64,000 bases of DNA from Comamonadaceae bacterium PBBC1 (GTDB lineage Bacteria > Pseudomonadota > Gammaproteobacteria > Burkholderiales > Burkholderiaceae_C). Made by a program: the position numbers and the translations under genes. The notes under the pieces were generated by a model that saw nothing but the letters and a program-made list of their open reading frames with translations, had not been told where the DNA came from and searched no databases. The stretch covers positions 1 to 64,000 of the forward strand of contig NKIP01000009.1 of NCBI GenBank assembly GCA_002256145.1. The letters run 5' to 3'. This document shows positions 1 through 8,691 of this stretch, in pieces (position 1 is the first letter of the stretch; each line of letters begins with the position of its first letter).

Positions 1-676
1 AACGGGCGGTTTGCTCGATATCGAGCCCGTCCACCCCGGCTGCACCTTTGTTGGCCTTGACCCGCTTCCATGCCGCCTGCAGGTTCTGCCCTTGTCAGCG
101 CCGCCTCCAGCAGGCCACCTGTGCCTGCCAGCTGCTTTGCCGACCCTGTGCGCGGGTGCTCAAGAGGCGGGCCGCAGGCTTCGTCACTGGCAAGATCACG
201 CAGGGCTTCACCCCGCGCTACGCTTACCCGCCCGGGTTGCCCCAGCATCTGACGCATGGCCTTTGACATCCCCTTGTCCTCGCTCACTCACTCTCGTTCG
301 GCCCTTCGCTCTTGCCTTGTGGCCTCAGCGGCCCCGGCTCCAACTACTACGACCTTTGCTGACTTCTCGCTCCGGCAATGCCGTCTTCCTTTCAGAAACA
401 AGGCGAGATCTCCCCAGGTAAGGGTCGCACACCTTCATCGCACAACCGCCGCATCTACGCCACCTCACCTTGGTCACAAGAGCTTTGCAGTAATGGGCCT
501 GCTCGCCCTGCTTGGCAACGCCTTCTATGCGGTTCTTGTTCATCGGCTCACGATTTACGCTCCACGCTTCCTTCCCACGCTCGGTCGCCCTCACGCAGTT
601 GCGCAACACTCAAGCTCACTGTGACCAGCTCGCAGCGGGACTTGCACCCGCAGGTGTGCGCCCATGCTGGGCGCAC
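1..676. repeat. Gene-free mobile-element-like remnant
   Basis: About 0.65 kb with no frame I can assign to a protein family; all open frames are short, overlapping and of skewed Pro/Ser/Arg composition. From memory, parts of it (the 'ctccaactactacgacctt' stretch near 340-358 and the 'gcgagatctcccc' stretch near 404) resemble non-coding flanks seen beside transposase or reverse-transcriptase genes in many proteobacteria. It ends in a perfect 9-bp stem hairpin (GTGCGCCCA/TGGGCGCAC, 656-676). The left edge is cut by the window, so any associated enzyme gene lies outside. Identity of the element is uncertain. Confidence 0.35.
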
Positions 677-680
677 CCGA

Positions 681-712
681 AAAAAAAGGCCATTCAAAGA
701 ATGGCCTTTTTT
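681..712 (-). terminator. Bidirectional intrinsic terminator after tRNA-Met
   Basis: A-run, perfect 9-bp stem AAGGCCATT/AATGGCCTT with a 5-base loop, then a T-run. The symmetric A/T tracts let it stop transcription in either direction. It lies directly downstream of the minus-strand tRNA gene and also closes the repeat remnant on the other side. Confidence 0.85.
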
Positions 713-718
713 GTAATT

Positions 719-795
719 TGGTGGTGATAGGTGGATTTGAACCACCGACATCAGCATTATGAATGCTGCGCTCTAACCAACTGAGCTATATCACC
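719..795 (-). tRNA. tRNA-Met (CAT), elongator type
   Basis: The minus strand folds into a complete cloverleaf: 7-bp acceptor stem GGTGATA/TATCACC, D-arm GCTC/GAGC, anticodon stem CAGCA/TGCTG around loop TTCATAA (anticodon CAT), T-arm GGTGG/CCACC around TTCAAAT, discriminator A and an encoded CCA tail (719-721). The paired first acceptor base argues against initiator tRNA, and the loop resembles elongator Met tRNAs. A tRNA-Ile2 with modified CAT cannot be fully excluded by eye. Confidence 0.93.
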
Positions 796-826
796 TGAAT
801 TTTTTAACGTTGCCGTCAAACCCAAA

Positions 827-832
827 ATTATA
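827..832 (-). promoter_or_regulatory. -10 element of tRNA-Met promoter
   Basis: A perfect TATAAT on the minus strand lies 31 bases before the 5' end of the tRNA, in an AT-rich stretch. I could not find a convincing -35 hexamer at 16-18 bp, so only the -10 is called. Confidence 0.5.
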
Positions 833-879
833 CACAAATTTTTTCGCGTTTTCGTGCCACTTCGCGCAACAATTGACAG

Positions 880-1713
880 ATGAGTTTTCAAGCCAAGCAA
901 CCCGCACAAACCGAGCATCAAGCGGCCACGCAAGTTGCTCAAATCATTTGGCAACATTGGCAATCTGATCAAGTGTTGATCACCCTGCCCATGGACTGTC
1001 GCCCTCTGAATGCCCAACAAGGCTACGCCGCCCAAGCCCAGCTGCCTCTCGTTTCCGGGCGCAGCGTGCTGGGCTGGAAAATCGCAGCCACCAGTGCAAA
1101 CGGTCAAGCCCACATCAACGTGAGTGGCCCCATGGCCGGGCGGCTGTTGTCGGGTCAGGTGTTTGACAGCGGGGCCACCGTGCCGTCTATGGGCAACCGC
1201 ATGCGGGTGGCCGAGCCGGAATTTGCCTTTGCCATGGCGCAAGACCTGCCGCCACAAACCGCGCCTTACACCCAGCAACAAGTCATGGCCGCCGTGGCCA
1301 CTTTGCACCCCGCCCTTGAAGTGCCCGACTCGCGCCTGGACCCTTTTACTGCAGCGGGTGAGGCGCAACTGCTGGCCGACAACGCCTGCGCACGCCACTT
1401 TGTGCTGGGCCCGGCCGCGCCCGATCTCTGGCGCGACCTGGACTTGAGCACCTACCCGGTGCACGCCCGGGTCCAACACGGCAGCACGCTCAAGTACACC
1501 CGTGACGGCACAGGCGGCAACGTGCTGGGCGACCCGCGCATTGCTCTGACCTGGCTGGCCAACCAACTGTCAGACTTGGGCATCACGCTGCAAAAAGGTC
1601 AGGTGGTGACCACCGGCACCTGCATGGTGCCGCTCGAACTGGCACCCGGCGACAGTGCCAGCGCCGATTACGGCCCACTGGGCTGCGTGAACATGATTTT
1701 TTCGGAGACTTGA
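880..1713 (+). CDS. 2-keto-4-pentenoate hydratase / FAH-like family protein
   Basis: 277 aa, the usual length of the MhpD/2-oxopent-4-enoate hydratase family, which shares the fumarylacetoacetate-hydrolase C-terminal fold. The signature AEPEFAF (about residues 111-117) carries the metal-binding acidic residues, followed by HPALEVPDSR and TTGTCMVPLELAPGD. These enzymes hydrate 2-oxo-4-pentenoates or decarboxylate 4-oxalocrotonate in aromatic meta-cleavage routes; no meta-cleavage genes are nearby, so the actual substrate is open. The stop codon is 3 bases before the asparaginase ATG, so the two are surely co-transcribed. The ATG lacks a clear ribosome binding site. Confidence 0.85.
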   Translation: MSFQAKQPAQTEHQAATQVAQIIWQHWQSDQVLITLPMDCRPLNAQQGYAAQAQLPLVSGRSVLGWKIAATSANGQAHINVSGPMAGRLLSGQVFDSGATVPSMGNRMRVAEPEFAFAMAQDLPPQTAPYTQQQVMAAVATLHPALEVPDSRLDPFTAAGEAQLLADNACARHFVLGPAAPDLWRDLDLSTYPVHARVQHGSTLKYTRDGTGGNVLGDPRIALTWLANQLSDLGITLQKGQVVTTGTCMVPLELAPGDSASADYGPLGCVNMIFSET

Positions 1714-1716
1714 ACC

Positions 1717-2712
1717 ATGACAAAACCCCGTTTGGCCCTGATTGGCACGGGCGGCACCATCGCAGGCGCGACCAGCGCTGCCTCGGTCAGCACCGACTAC
1801 CAACCCGCCAGCCTGAGCCTGGCCGCTGTGGTCGACACCGTGCCCGAGCTGCGTCAGCGTTACGACATCGAGGTCACTCAACCCATGCAATTGGCCAGCT
1901 ACGACGTGCGCCCCGAGCACTGGCTGGACCTGCATGCCGCTGTGATGAAAGCCGTGCACAACCCCGATGTGGTGGGCATTGTCGTCACACACGGCACCGA
2001 CACGCTGGAAGAAACGGCGACCTTTTTGCACCTGAGCGTGGACACGCACAAACCCATCGTGGTGGTGGGGGCCATGCGCCCGGCCACCGCCTACTCGGCC
2101 GATGGTCCAGCCAATTTGCTGGACGCTTGCAGTGTGGCCGCCTGCCCTGGTGCACAGGGCAGGGGCACGCTGGTGGTGATGAACGGCCGCATCCACTCGG
2201 GCCTGTGGGTGGGCAAACGCCATGTGAGCAGCGTAGAAGCCTTTGACAGCCCTCTGGCCGGTGCCGTGGGCGAGGTGGCCGACCAAGCAGTGCAGTGGTT
2301 TCGCGCCGCCGCACGGGCCCCCACGGTGGCTTGGCAAACCCCCGCCAGCTGGCCAAGGGTGGACATCGCCGTGGCCTATGCAGGGGTGGACGAGACCGCG
2401 ATGCGGGCCTTTGTGGCCGCCGGGGCGCAGGGCATTGTGCACGCAGGTCTGGGCAACGCCAACACGCCCACGGCCTACCGCGCCTTCATCCAATCACTGC
2501 CCACCCAAGGCGTGCTGGTGGCGCGATGCGCCCGATTCATCACCGGCAGTGTGACGCGGGCCAGCGTGTACGCCGATGCCCAACACGGGATTTTGACGGC
2601 AGGCCCCTTGCCACCACACAAAGTGCGCATCGTCATGCTGCTGGGTCTGGCACACGGCATGGACGGTCCCGCCATTCAAGCCTGGATTGACCAGATATTG
2701 CTGACGGCCTGA
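1717..2712 (+). CDS. L-asparaginase family amidohydrolase
   Basis: 331 aa. Both asparaginase active-site signatures are present: TGGTIAG (about residues 11-17) with the nucleophilic Thr, and THGTDTLEE (91-99) with the Thr-Asp pair that activates water together with a downstream Lys. The family hydrolyses asparagine, glutamine or related amides to the acid and ammonia. No signal peptide is visible (MTKPRLALIG starts straight into the fold), so it should be cytoplasmic although its sequence is of the general type II layout. SD-like GGAG sits near 1703. Coupling to a hydratase-like gene suggests catabolism of an amide-bearing compound rather than plain asparagine use; that is inference. Confidence 0.92.
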   Translation: MTKPRLALIGTGGTIAGATSAASVSTDYQPASLSLAAVVDTVPELRQRYDIEVTQPMQLASYDVRPEHWLDLHAAVMKAVHNPDVVGIVVTHGTDTLEETATFLHLSVDTHKPIVVVGAMRPATAYSADGPANLLDACSVAACPGAQGRGTLVVMNGRIHSGLWVGKRHVSSVEAFDSPLAGAVGEVADQAVQWFRAAARAPTVAWQTPASWPRVDIAVAYAGVDETAMRAFVAAGAQGIVHAGLGNANTPTAYRAFIQSLPTQGVLVARCARFITGSVTRASVYADAQHGILTAGPLPPHKVRIVMLLGLAHGMDGPAIQAWIDQILLTA

Positions 2713-2722
2713 AAGCCAATGC

Positions 2723-3901
2723 TCAACGCTGGCGTTGGCTCCAATAGAGCACTGTGCCGCTGACGCTGGCCATGACCATCAGGCCGACAAAACCGGCCCG
2801 GTAGGTGCCAAACAAGCCCGACAAGGCCCCAAACATCGGTGGCCCCACCACCACACCCAAAAACGTGAAGGCCAAGGTGCCGCCTGTGGCCATGCTGGCC
2901 ATGCCAGCGGGTGCACGACGCGCCACCTCGGCCAAGTACACGCCGTTCCAGCCAATGGCCGATGCGCCAAAGGCCACCAAAATGCCAATCACCACGCTTT
3001 GCGGTGTATCTGGCGTCAAAAAGGCCGAGGCCAAGGCCCCCAAGGCCATCATGCTGGCCAACAGCAGCAGCATGCGACGTGCGCCCAACCATCGGTCGGC
3101 CACATACCCCCAGGCAATGCGCCCACCAATGCCCCCAATTTGTGTGGCCGACAAAGCCAGGCCCGCTGCGACCAAGCCATAAGACAGGTCGTCGTGCAAA
3201 AAGGTCACCAGGTAAGTGGTCAGTGACAGCTGAACCATGGAAAACATGAACGAGCAAGACGCCATGGTGAGCAAAGCGCGGTGCGCCAGCACCAGCCGGA
3301 TGGGCTGGATCAGGCTGCGCCATTGCACCAGCGTCTCTGGCCGACGGTCACCGTCCAGCTCGGTGCGCAAGGCTTGTGACACCCAAGCGCACAGCACACA
3401 CACCACCGCCACAGCGACCAAGCTGGCCTGCCAGTTCATGACCAGCAGCAAAGGCGGGACGATGGCACCGGCCAACATGCTGCCCAAGGGCACGCCTGTT
3501 TGCTTGAGCGAAAACACCAGCGACATGCGGTCTTTGGGCGTGGTCCGCGCCAGCAAGTGCGAGCTGGCCGGGGTGATCGGGCCGTAACCCAAACCAATCA
3601 GCACCGCCCCCAGCACCATGGCCGGAAACCAAGGCACAGCGCACAGCAACAAACCCAAGGCGCACAAGATCAACCCCCATTGGCTGACCCGGATGGCCCC
3701 CAGTCGGGCCACCGTGGCGCCCCCCATCAAGGTGGACACCATGGCCCCGGCATAGGTCACTGACACATACAAACCCACCAAAGCCGGAGAGACTTGCATG
3801 GCCTCCGCCACCACCGGTGCCATCACTGGCAAAGTGAGCAAGGCCATGGCCACCATGGCCTGGATCACCAGGGTCAACAACAAAGGCCACCAGTTTTTCA
3901 T
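2723..3901 (-). CDS. MFS transporter
   Basis: 392 aa with about 12 hydrophobic segments beginning at MKNWWPLLLTLVIQAMVAMALL. The loop after TM2 reads MGGATVARLGAIRVSQWG, a form of the MFS G-x-x-x-D/R-x-x-G loop, and a repeat of this loop follows TM8 (GYVADRWLGARR). These are inner-membrane secondary carriers of small solutes. Good SD (GGGAG, 9 nt before ATG). It is the last gene of a minus-strand set CMD protein – Bug protein – MFS with gaps of 36 and 60 nt. The cargo is not readable from the sequence; organic acids are a guess from the neighbours. It converges tail to tail with the asparaginase gene. Confidence 0.9.
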   Translation of the reverse strand: MKNWWPLLLTLVIQAMVAMALLTLPVMAPVVAEAMQVSPALVGLYVSVTYAGAMVSTLMGGATVARLGAIRVSQWGLILCALGLLLCAVPWFPAMVLGAVLIGLGYGPITPASSHLLARTTPKDRMSLVFSLKQTGVPLGSMLAGAIVPPLLLVMNWQASLVAVAVVCVLCAWVSQALRTELDGDRRPETLVQWRSLIQPIRLVLAHRALLTMASCSFMFSMVQLSLTTYLVTFLHDDLSYGLVAAGLALSATQIGGIGGRIAWGYVADRWLGARRMLLLLASMMALGALASAFLTPDTPQSVVIGILVAFGASAIGWNGVYLAEVARRAPAGMASMATGGTLAFTFLGVVVGPPMFGALSGLFGTYRAGFVGLMVMASVSGTVLYWSQRQR

Positions 3902-3961
3902 CGATTCATCTCCCGTACAGGCGAGAGGGACACCTCATGGCCTCAACACCATTGCATGCGC

Positions 3962-4939
3962 TCAGTTGGCTTTCACACCCGCCTTGATCAACAAACCACC
4001 CAGCGTGTCGATTTCGTTTTTCAGGTGCGCACGCAAGGCCTCAGGACGGGCCAAGTCAGCAGACACCGCAGAGATACCCATGGCCTCCAAACGCTGGCGC
4101 ACCTCGGGATCACTCACCGATTTTTGCAAAGCCCCCGTCAACTGATCCAGCACAGGTTTGGGCGTGCCTTTTGGCGCATACAGCCCAAAGGAAATGTTGA
4201 TGTCAAAACCTTCTACACCCGCATCTGAAATGGCGGGAACTTCGGGCAGTTGCGGCAGGCGGGTCTTGCCCGCCGAGGCATAGGCCTTGATCTTCCCCGT
4301 CTTGACCGAAGGCACGGTGCCCGAAGTCTGGTCACACAAAAGATCCACCTGACCGCCCATCAAATCGGTCAAGGCCGGACCTGTGCCCTTGTAGGGGATT
4401 TCATTGAGCTTGACGTTCAAGGCGTTCATCATCATCAAGCCGCAAAGGTGCGAGGCCGATCCGACACCCGCATGCGCGAGACTGACCTTGGCCGCATTGG
4501 CCTTGAGGTAGGCCACAAACTCGTTGAGGTTTTTAGCCGGGAAATCGTTGCGTGCCACGATCACCATGGGGCCACTGGTGGCCCGGCCAATCGGCTCAAA
4601 GTCATCCACCGGGTGGTAAGGCAGGCTTTTGTACATGGCCTGATTGGTCGCATGGCTGACGTGGATCATCAGCAAGGTGTAGCCGTCGGCTTTGGCACGG
4701 GCCACCTTGGCGGTGCCGATCGAGCCCGAAGCGCCTGCGGTGTTGTCCACCACGATTTGCTGACCCAAATGCTTTTGCATGGCCCCCGCAAACACACGCG
4801 TGATGGTGTCGCCCGGGCCGCCCGCGGCATAAGGCATCACCATGGTGATGGCACGGTTGGGAAAGTCTTGTGCCCAGGCTTGCAAAGCGCTGGCTGCAAG
4901 CAGCATGGCCAAGCCCGTGCGGATGAAACGAATGGTCAT
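3962..4939 (-). CDS. Bug-family periplasmic binding protein (TTT type)
   Basis: 325 aa. An Sec signal peptide (MTIRFIRTGLAMLLAASALQAWAQ) precedes the typical Bug/TctC opening FPNRAITMVMPYAAGGPGDTITR and the ligand-loop region VDNTAGASGSIG. Family members bind carboxylates or related small molecules and usually work with TctAB-type membrane proteins; none are encoded here, which is normal for the hugely expanded Bug family of Burkholderiales ('orphan' receptors). SD AGGAG 7 nt before ATG. It sits between a CMD protein and an MFS carrier on the same strand. Confidence 0.93.
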   Translation of the reverse strand: MTIRFIRTGLAMLLAASALQAWAQDFPNRAITMVMPYAAGGPGDTITRVFAGAMQKHLGQQIVVDNTAGASGSIGTAKVARAKADGYTLLMIHVSHATNQAMYKSLPYHPVDDFEPIGRATSGPMVIVARNDFPAKNLNEFVAYLKANAAKVSLAHAGVGSASHLCGLMMMNALNVKLNEIPYKGTGPALTDLMGGQVDLLCDQTSGTVPSVKTGKIKAYASAGKTRLPQLPEVPAISDAGVEGFDINISFGLYAPKGTPKPVLDQLTGALQKSVSDPEVRQRLEAMGISAVSADLARPEALRAHLKNEIDTLGGLLIKAGVKAN

Positions 4940-4975
4940 GGGTGTCTCCTTTTGTGAACGCCGCAGTGTGACCGA

Positions 4976-5566
4976 TCAGGCCAGCAAACGCTGGCGAATC
5001 TCCAGAGGGCTCAACACCTGCAAGGGTTCAGCGCCGCCGCCAGGTATCCCCACTTGCGTGGCGTTCAGCAGCATGGACACCATCACATAGGTGCCCGACA
5101 AGACCGTGAGGTCCACCACCGCCTGCTCGCCCATTTGGGTCACAGCCTCGTGCCAAAGCGCATCGGGCACGCGGTGGTTGAGAGACAGTTGAATGCAGAA
5201 GTCATACACCAGGCGCTCGTCATCTTGCATGCTGGTCGGCCGTTGGCACAGCTGCAAGTCACGCATCACCGCATCAGACAAGCCTGCTTTGCGGGCAATG
5301 GTTTCGTGTGCCCACCACTCGTATTGCGCATTCGAAATGCGCGCCTGAATCAGGATGGCGAATTCATTGAGGCGTTTGTTGACCGAAGTCTTGAAGCGCA
5401 GGTAATCCAGAAAATCAAAGGCACGCCGGGCCATGTCCGGGCTGCGCAACAAGGCGTTGTAGGGGCCACCCAGCGCGGCACTGGAGACCTTGAGGATGTC
5501 GTCGGCCAAAGGCTTCACCTCGGCGGGCAAATCGTCATAGCGGATCTGGGCCAATCGTTCGGTCAT
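4976..5566 (-). CDS. Carboxymuconolactone decarboxylase family protein
   Basis: 196 aa, all-helical AhpD/CMD-like. The recognisable core is RLNEFAILIQARISNAQYEWWAHETIARKAGLSDAVMRDL, where the acidic and His residues of the CMD fold are found. There is no CxxC, so it is not a peroxidase-type AhpD; it belongs with the 4-carboxymuconolactone-decarboxylase-like proteins of unknown substrate. SD AGGAA before ATG. First gene of the CMD–Bug–MFS set; divergent from the GST gene across a 271-nt gap in which I see no obvious promoter consensus. Confidence 0.85.
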   Translation of the reverse strand: MTERLAQIRYDDLPAEVKPLADDILKVSSAALGGPYNALLRSPDMARRAFDFLDYLRFKTSVNKRLNEFAILIQARISNAQYEWWAHETIARKAGLSDAVMRDLQLCQRPTSMQDDERLVYDFCIQLSLNHRVPDALWHEAVTQMGEQAVVDLTVLSGTYVMVSMLLNATQVGIPGGGAEPLQVLSPLEIRQRLLA

Positions 5567-5837
5567 GAAGGGTTCCTGAGGAAAAAGATGAAATTCAATG
5601 GCAAGAGGACAAGCGTCTGTTCAGCGGGCTGGAACAACAGCCTGGCCATGCGCAAGCGGCGAACGTAACAACAAAGCACGCCCCCCTGAGTCACACACAT
5701 GACTGGCAAGCGGCCCCAGCCAGGTCGGGTCTGGGCGACACTTGAACGTGTTGGGCCGTGGGCATTGGATGCTGGGCCGCTCTACCCTTTAACCATCACG
5801 CTCTTTGACCTTCACCCCCTTTGAATGGAAAGCTCTC

Positions 5838-6536
5838 ATGCTGAAATTTTTCTTCAACGCCGCACCCAACCCCATGAAGATCGCCCTGCTGCTCGAAGAG
5901 CTGGGACTGCCTTTTGAAGCCGTGCCGGTGGACACGCGCAAAGGGGAACAATTTGCACCCGCCTTTTTGGCCGTCAACCCCAATGCCAAAGTGCCCGCCA
6001 TCACCGATGGCGACGTGACCGTCTTCGACAGCAACGCCATCTTGCTGTACTTGGCCGACCGCGAACAAAAGTTCATGCCAGCGATCGCTCAAGCCAAAGA
6101 GCGTGGCGCGGCACTGTCCTGGCTGCTCTTCATCGCCAGCGGCATTGGCCCGTTTTCTGGCCAGTCGGTGCACTTTCGCCACGCCGCCCCCGAGCCCAAA
6201 GAGTACGCCCTGAACCGCTACGACTTTGAAGCCCACCGCCACTGGACGGTGTTGGAAAAACATTTGTCGCACAACACCTACATGCTGGGCGAACACTACA
6301 GCGTGGTGGACATGGCCCTGTGGGGCTGGGCCCGCATGCTGCCCTATGTGCTGGGCACGGGGGAAGCCACTTGGACACAATACCCCCACATCAAACGCCT
6401 GCTCGACTTGGTCAACGCCCGCCCAGCGGCCCAGCGTGCCGAAGCGTTCAAGACGAAATACACCTTCAAGACCGAGATGGACGCGGACGCCAAGAAGTTC
6501 ATGTTTCCGCAAAACGAACGGCTCAATCAAGGCTGA
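5838..6536 (+). CDS. Glutathione S-transferase family protein
   Basis: 232 aa from the ATG at 5838, chosen because GGAAAG precedes it and the thioredoxin-like fold starts at once (MLKFFFNAAPNPMKIALLLEEL); the frame is open 33 bases further upstream but that adds no family sequence. N-terminal thioredoxin fold with the cis-Pro motif KVPAI and the glutathione-binding motif DSNAILLYLAD, then an all-helical C domain. The N-terminal motif 'NAAPNPMKI' resembles the Ser/Asn-type bacterial GSTs (YfcG/Ure2-like) rather than Cys-type beta GSTs. Likely detoxification or disulfide reductase role; substrate unknown. Confidence 0.9.
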   Translation: MLKFFFNAAPNPMKIALLLEELGLPFEAVPVDTRKGEQFAPAFLAVNPNAKVPAITDGDVTVFDSNAILLYLADREQKFMPAIAQAKERGAALSWLLFIASGIGPFSGQSVHFRHAAPEPKEYALNRYDFEAHRHWTVLEKHLSHNTYMLGEHYSVVDMALWGWARMLPYVLGTGEATWTQYPHIKRLLDLVNARPAAQRAEAFKTKYTFKTEMDADAKKFMFPQNERLNQG

Positions 6537-6605
6537 ACTTCGGCGATTCACCCCACGCGGCGCAGGGCACAACCTTGTCCCCGTGTGGGTGCTTGAACGC
6601 TCCCC

Positions 6606-7676
6606 TCAGTGGCGGAACCAGCGCATGGACAAGCCCATGGCCAACAACACGAACACACCCGCCAGCGCCGCCATCAGGGCGCTGATTTCGGTATCGCGAC
6701 GCTCCAAGGTGAACTTGGACGACAAGTGCTGGTAAATCATGGCCAAGTCATTGGCGTTGGTCGCCCTGAAAAACTCCGCACCTGTGGTCTCGGCCACCTT
6801 TTGCAAAGCTTCTTCATCGACCTTGGCGTAAAAAGAAAAGCCTTCAAAGCCCGGAATGAAACCATTCGGTGTACCAAAGGCCACGGTGTAAACACGCACG
6901 CCTTTAGAAGCCGCCCACTTGGCCACCTCGACCGGATCAGGCCCAGTGGTGCGGCGACCATCGGACAACAAGATCACGGCTCCGGCCGTGTACGAGCCCA
7001 CTGGCACCGACTTGGGAGACTCAGAAGCTGCAGGCGCAGAACGCGGGTCCAGCGATCGCCCTGCCAGCCCACCTTGCGCCACCAAGCTGCCAGCCTTGAA
7101 CTCGGCTCCGTACAACACCGACTCCAAATCAATGGCCGATTCGGGCAGCAAGGTGTTCAGGGCGACCAGCAAGCCGCTGCCGGTGGCCGTGCCGCGCTGC
7201 AACTGAAAGCCATCAATCGCGGCCAGCAAAGCTTCTTTCTGGTCCGTCACGCCCTGCACCAGCTGCGCATTGCCCGCAAAAGACACCACAGCCACACGCA
7301 CATGACCAGGCAGTTCCTGAAGAAAGGATTTGGCCGCCTGCTGGGCCGCAACGATGCGGCTGGGCGGCACGTCTTCGGCCAGCATGCTGCGCGACACGTC
7401 CATCGCCAGCACCAAAGTCAGGTAGTCCGCTGGCAAGGTGATCCGGGCACTGGGCCTGGCCGTGCCCAGCAACACCAGCGTCAAGGCACACAACAGCAAA
7501 GCAGGGGGAATGTGTCTGCGGATGCGGTGTCCGGGACCCAATGCAGGTCGAATCAAGTTCAAACTGGAGTAACGCACCACCTCGGTGCGTTTGCGGCGCA
7601 AAGCCCGGATGTACCCCACCACCAACAGGGGGATCAACAGCAATAGCCAAAGCAGCTCGGGCCAGATAAAGTGCAT
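6606..7676 (-). CDS. VWA domain membrane protein (BatA-like)
   Basis: 356 aa. Two membrane helices at the N-terminus (about 8-22 and 58-73), a von Willebrand A domain with MIDAS motif DVSRS (near residue 93) and LLSDGR, and a C-terminal helix (ALMAALAGVFVLLAMGL). This is the BatA/BatB layout: a membrane-anchored VWA domain facing the periplasm. It is a paralogue of the VWA protein at 10776 (same N-terminal start, same ending ...DTEISALMA/RTEISALCA) but is transcribed in the opposite direction from the MoxR operon, with 55 nt between it and the protease gene. Weak or no SD at the ATG. Confidence 0.85.
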   Translation of the reverse strand: MHFIWPELLWLLLLIPLLVVGYIRALRRKRTEVVRYSSLNLIRPALGPGHRIRRHIPPALLLCALTLVLLGTARPSARITLPADYLTLVLAMDVSRSMLAEDVPPSRIVAAQQAAKSFLQELPGHVRVAVVSFAGNAQLVQGVTDQKEALLAAIDGFQLQRGTATGSGLLVALNTLLPESAIDLESVLYGAEFKAGSLVAQGGLAGRSLDPRSAPAASESPKSVPVGSYTAGAVILLSDGRRTTGPDPVEVAKWAASKGVRVYTVAFGTPNGFIPGFEGFSFYAKVDEEALQKVAETTGAEFFRATNANDLAMIYQHLSSKFTLERRDTEISALMAALAGVFVLLAMGLSMRWFRH

Positions 7677-7731
7677 GTTGTGTGGCGTGCAATGAAGTCA
7701 GGTCACTGTATCACCGAAGACCCCCACAACG

Positions 7732-8655
7732 ATGAAACGCGCCGCACTCTACAGCCGAAAGCCTTCAGCACAAGGGACTCACCAACTGCCTGCAACAGAA
7801 GTAGCGGCGGTCGTCACCCCTTCAGCACCCTCGGCTTCCCGCAGCGCCAGCCACATCCATCAGCGCTTGCAGCGTCTGCCGCTTTGGGCCGCTTTGCTGC
7901 TGTGCGCCTTGCTCAGCGCCACGCTGACTTGGGCCCTGACACGTCAGGTGGGTACGCCGCAGCGGTTGACCCAAGACGACATCAACGCGGCGGTGCTGCA
8001 CACCCTGAACACCCAGGAACTGCCTTCGCGGGCGGCGCGTGCCGCGCAGCTGATCGCGCCTTCGGTGGTGCGTGTACACACCCAGGACGAAGACAAGAAA
8101 AACCCCCAAGGCGACATGCAAAACACGGGTGTGGGCTCGGGTGTGGTGATCTCGGAGGAAGGCGTCATCCTGACCAACTTGCATGTGGTGCAAGGCGCCC
8201 AACGCATCATGGTCACTTTTGCCGATGGCACGGAATCGGAAGCGCTGGTGATCGGTGTGCAATCCGAAAACGATCTGGCCGTGATCAAAGCCAAACGCCT
8301 GCCCGACGACCTGCAGCCTGCCACGCTGGGCAGCAGCCAGAACCTTCAACCCGGTGACGAAGTGGTGGCCGTGGGCTTTCCCTTTGGCATTGGTCCCTCC
8401 GTCTCGGCCGGTGTGGTCTCGGGCCTTAACCGGTCCTTCGGCTCCGAAGGCAAAACCATGATGCGCGGCCTGATCCAGGCCGATGCCGCTGCCAACCCCG
8501 GCAACTCGGGCGGGCCGCTCATCAACATGGCCGGCGAGGTGGTCGGCATCGTGACCGCCATCCTCAACCCCACCTCGGCCCGCACCTTCATTGGCATCGT
8601 GTTTGCCGCCACCATCGAAAGCGCTGGCGGCGGCATGGGCGTGTCGCCATTTTGA
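7732..8655 (+). CDS. S1C trypsin-like serine protease without PDZ domain
   Basis: 307 aa. One N-terminal membrane anchor (LPLWAALLLCALLSATLTWAL, about 44-64), then a DegP/HtrA-type protease domain with complete catalytic triad: His in TNLHVV, Asp in ENDLAVI and Ser in NPGNSGGPL. The protein stops shortly after the protease domain with a Gly-rich tail (ESAGGGMGVSPF); the PDZ domains of DegP/DegS are absent. So the protease is probably periplasmic and inner-membrane tethered, and must sense substrates differently. Lies between the two VWA genes and 36 nt before moxR. Confidence 0.87.
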   Translation: MKRAALYSRKPSAQGTHQLPATEVAAVVTPSAPSASRSASHIHQRLQRLPLWAALLLCALLSATLTWALTRQVGTPQRLTQDDINAAVLHTLNTQELPSRAARAAQLIAPSVVRVHTQDEDKKNPQGDMQNTGVGSGVVISEEGVILTNLHVVQGAQRIMVTFADGTESEALVIGVQSENDLAVIKAKRLPDDLQPATLGSSQNLQPGDEVVAVGFPFGIGPSVSAGVVSGLNRSFGSEGKTMMRGLIQADAAANPGNSGGPLINMAGEVVGIVTAILNPTSARTFIGIVFAATIESAGGGMGVSPF

Positions 8656-8691
8656 TTTTTCTGCTCCAACCGATCTTGAAAGGCTTTGTGC

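Noticed and set aside
325..609. Minus-strand 94-residue frame in the left-end repeat
   Set aside because: Lies in a gene-free, repeat-like block with several equally open overlapping frames, no ribosome site and no recognisable domain.
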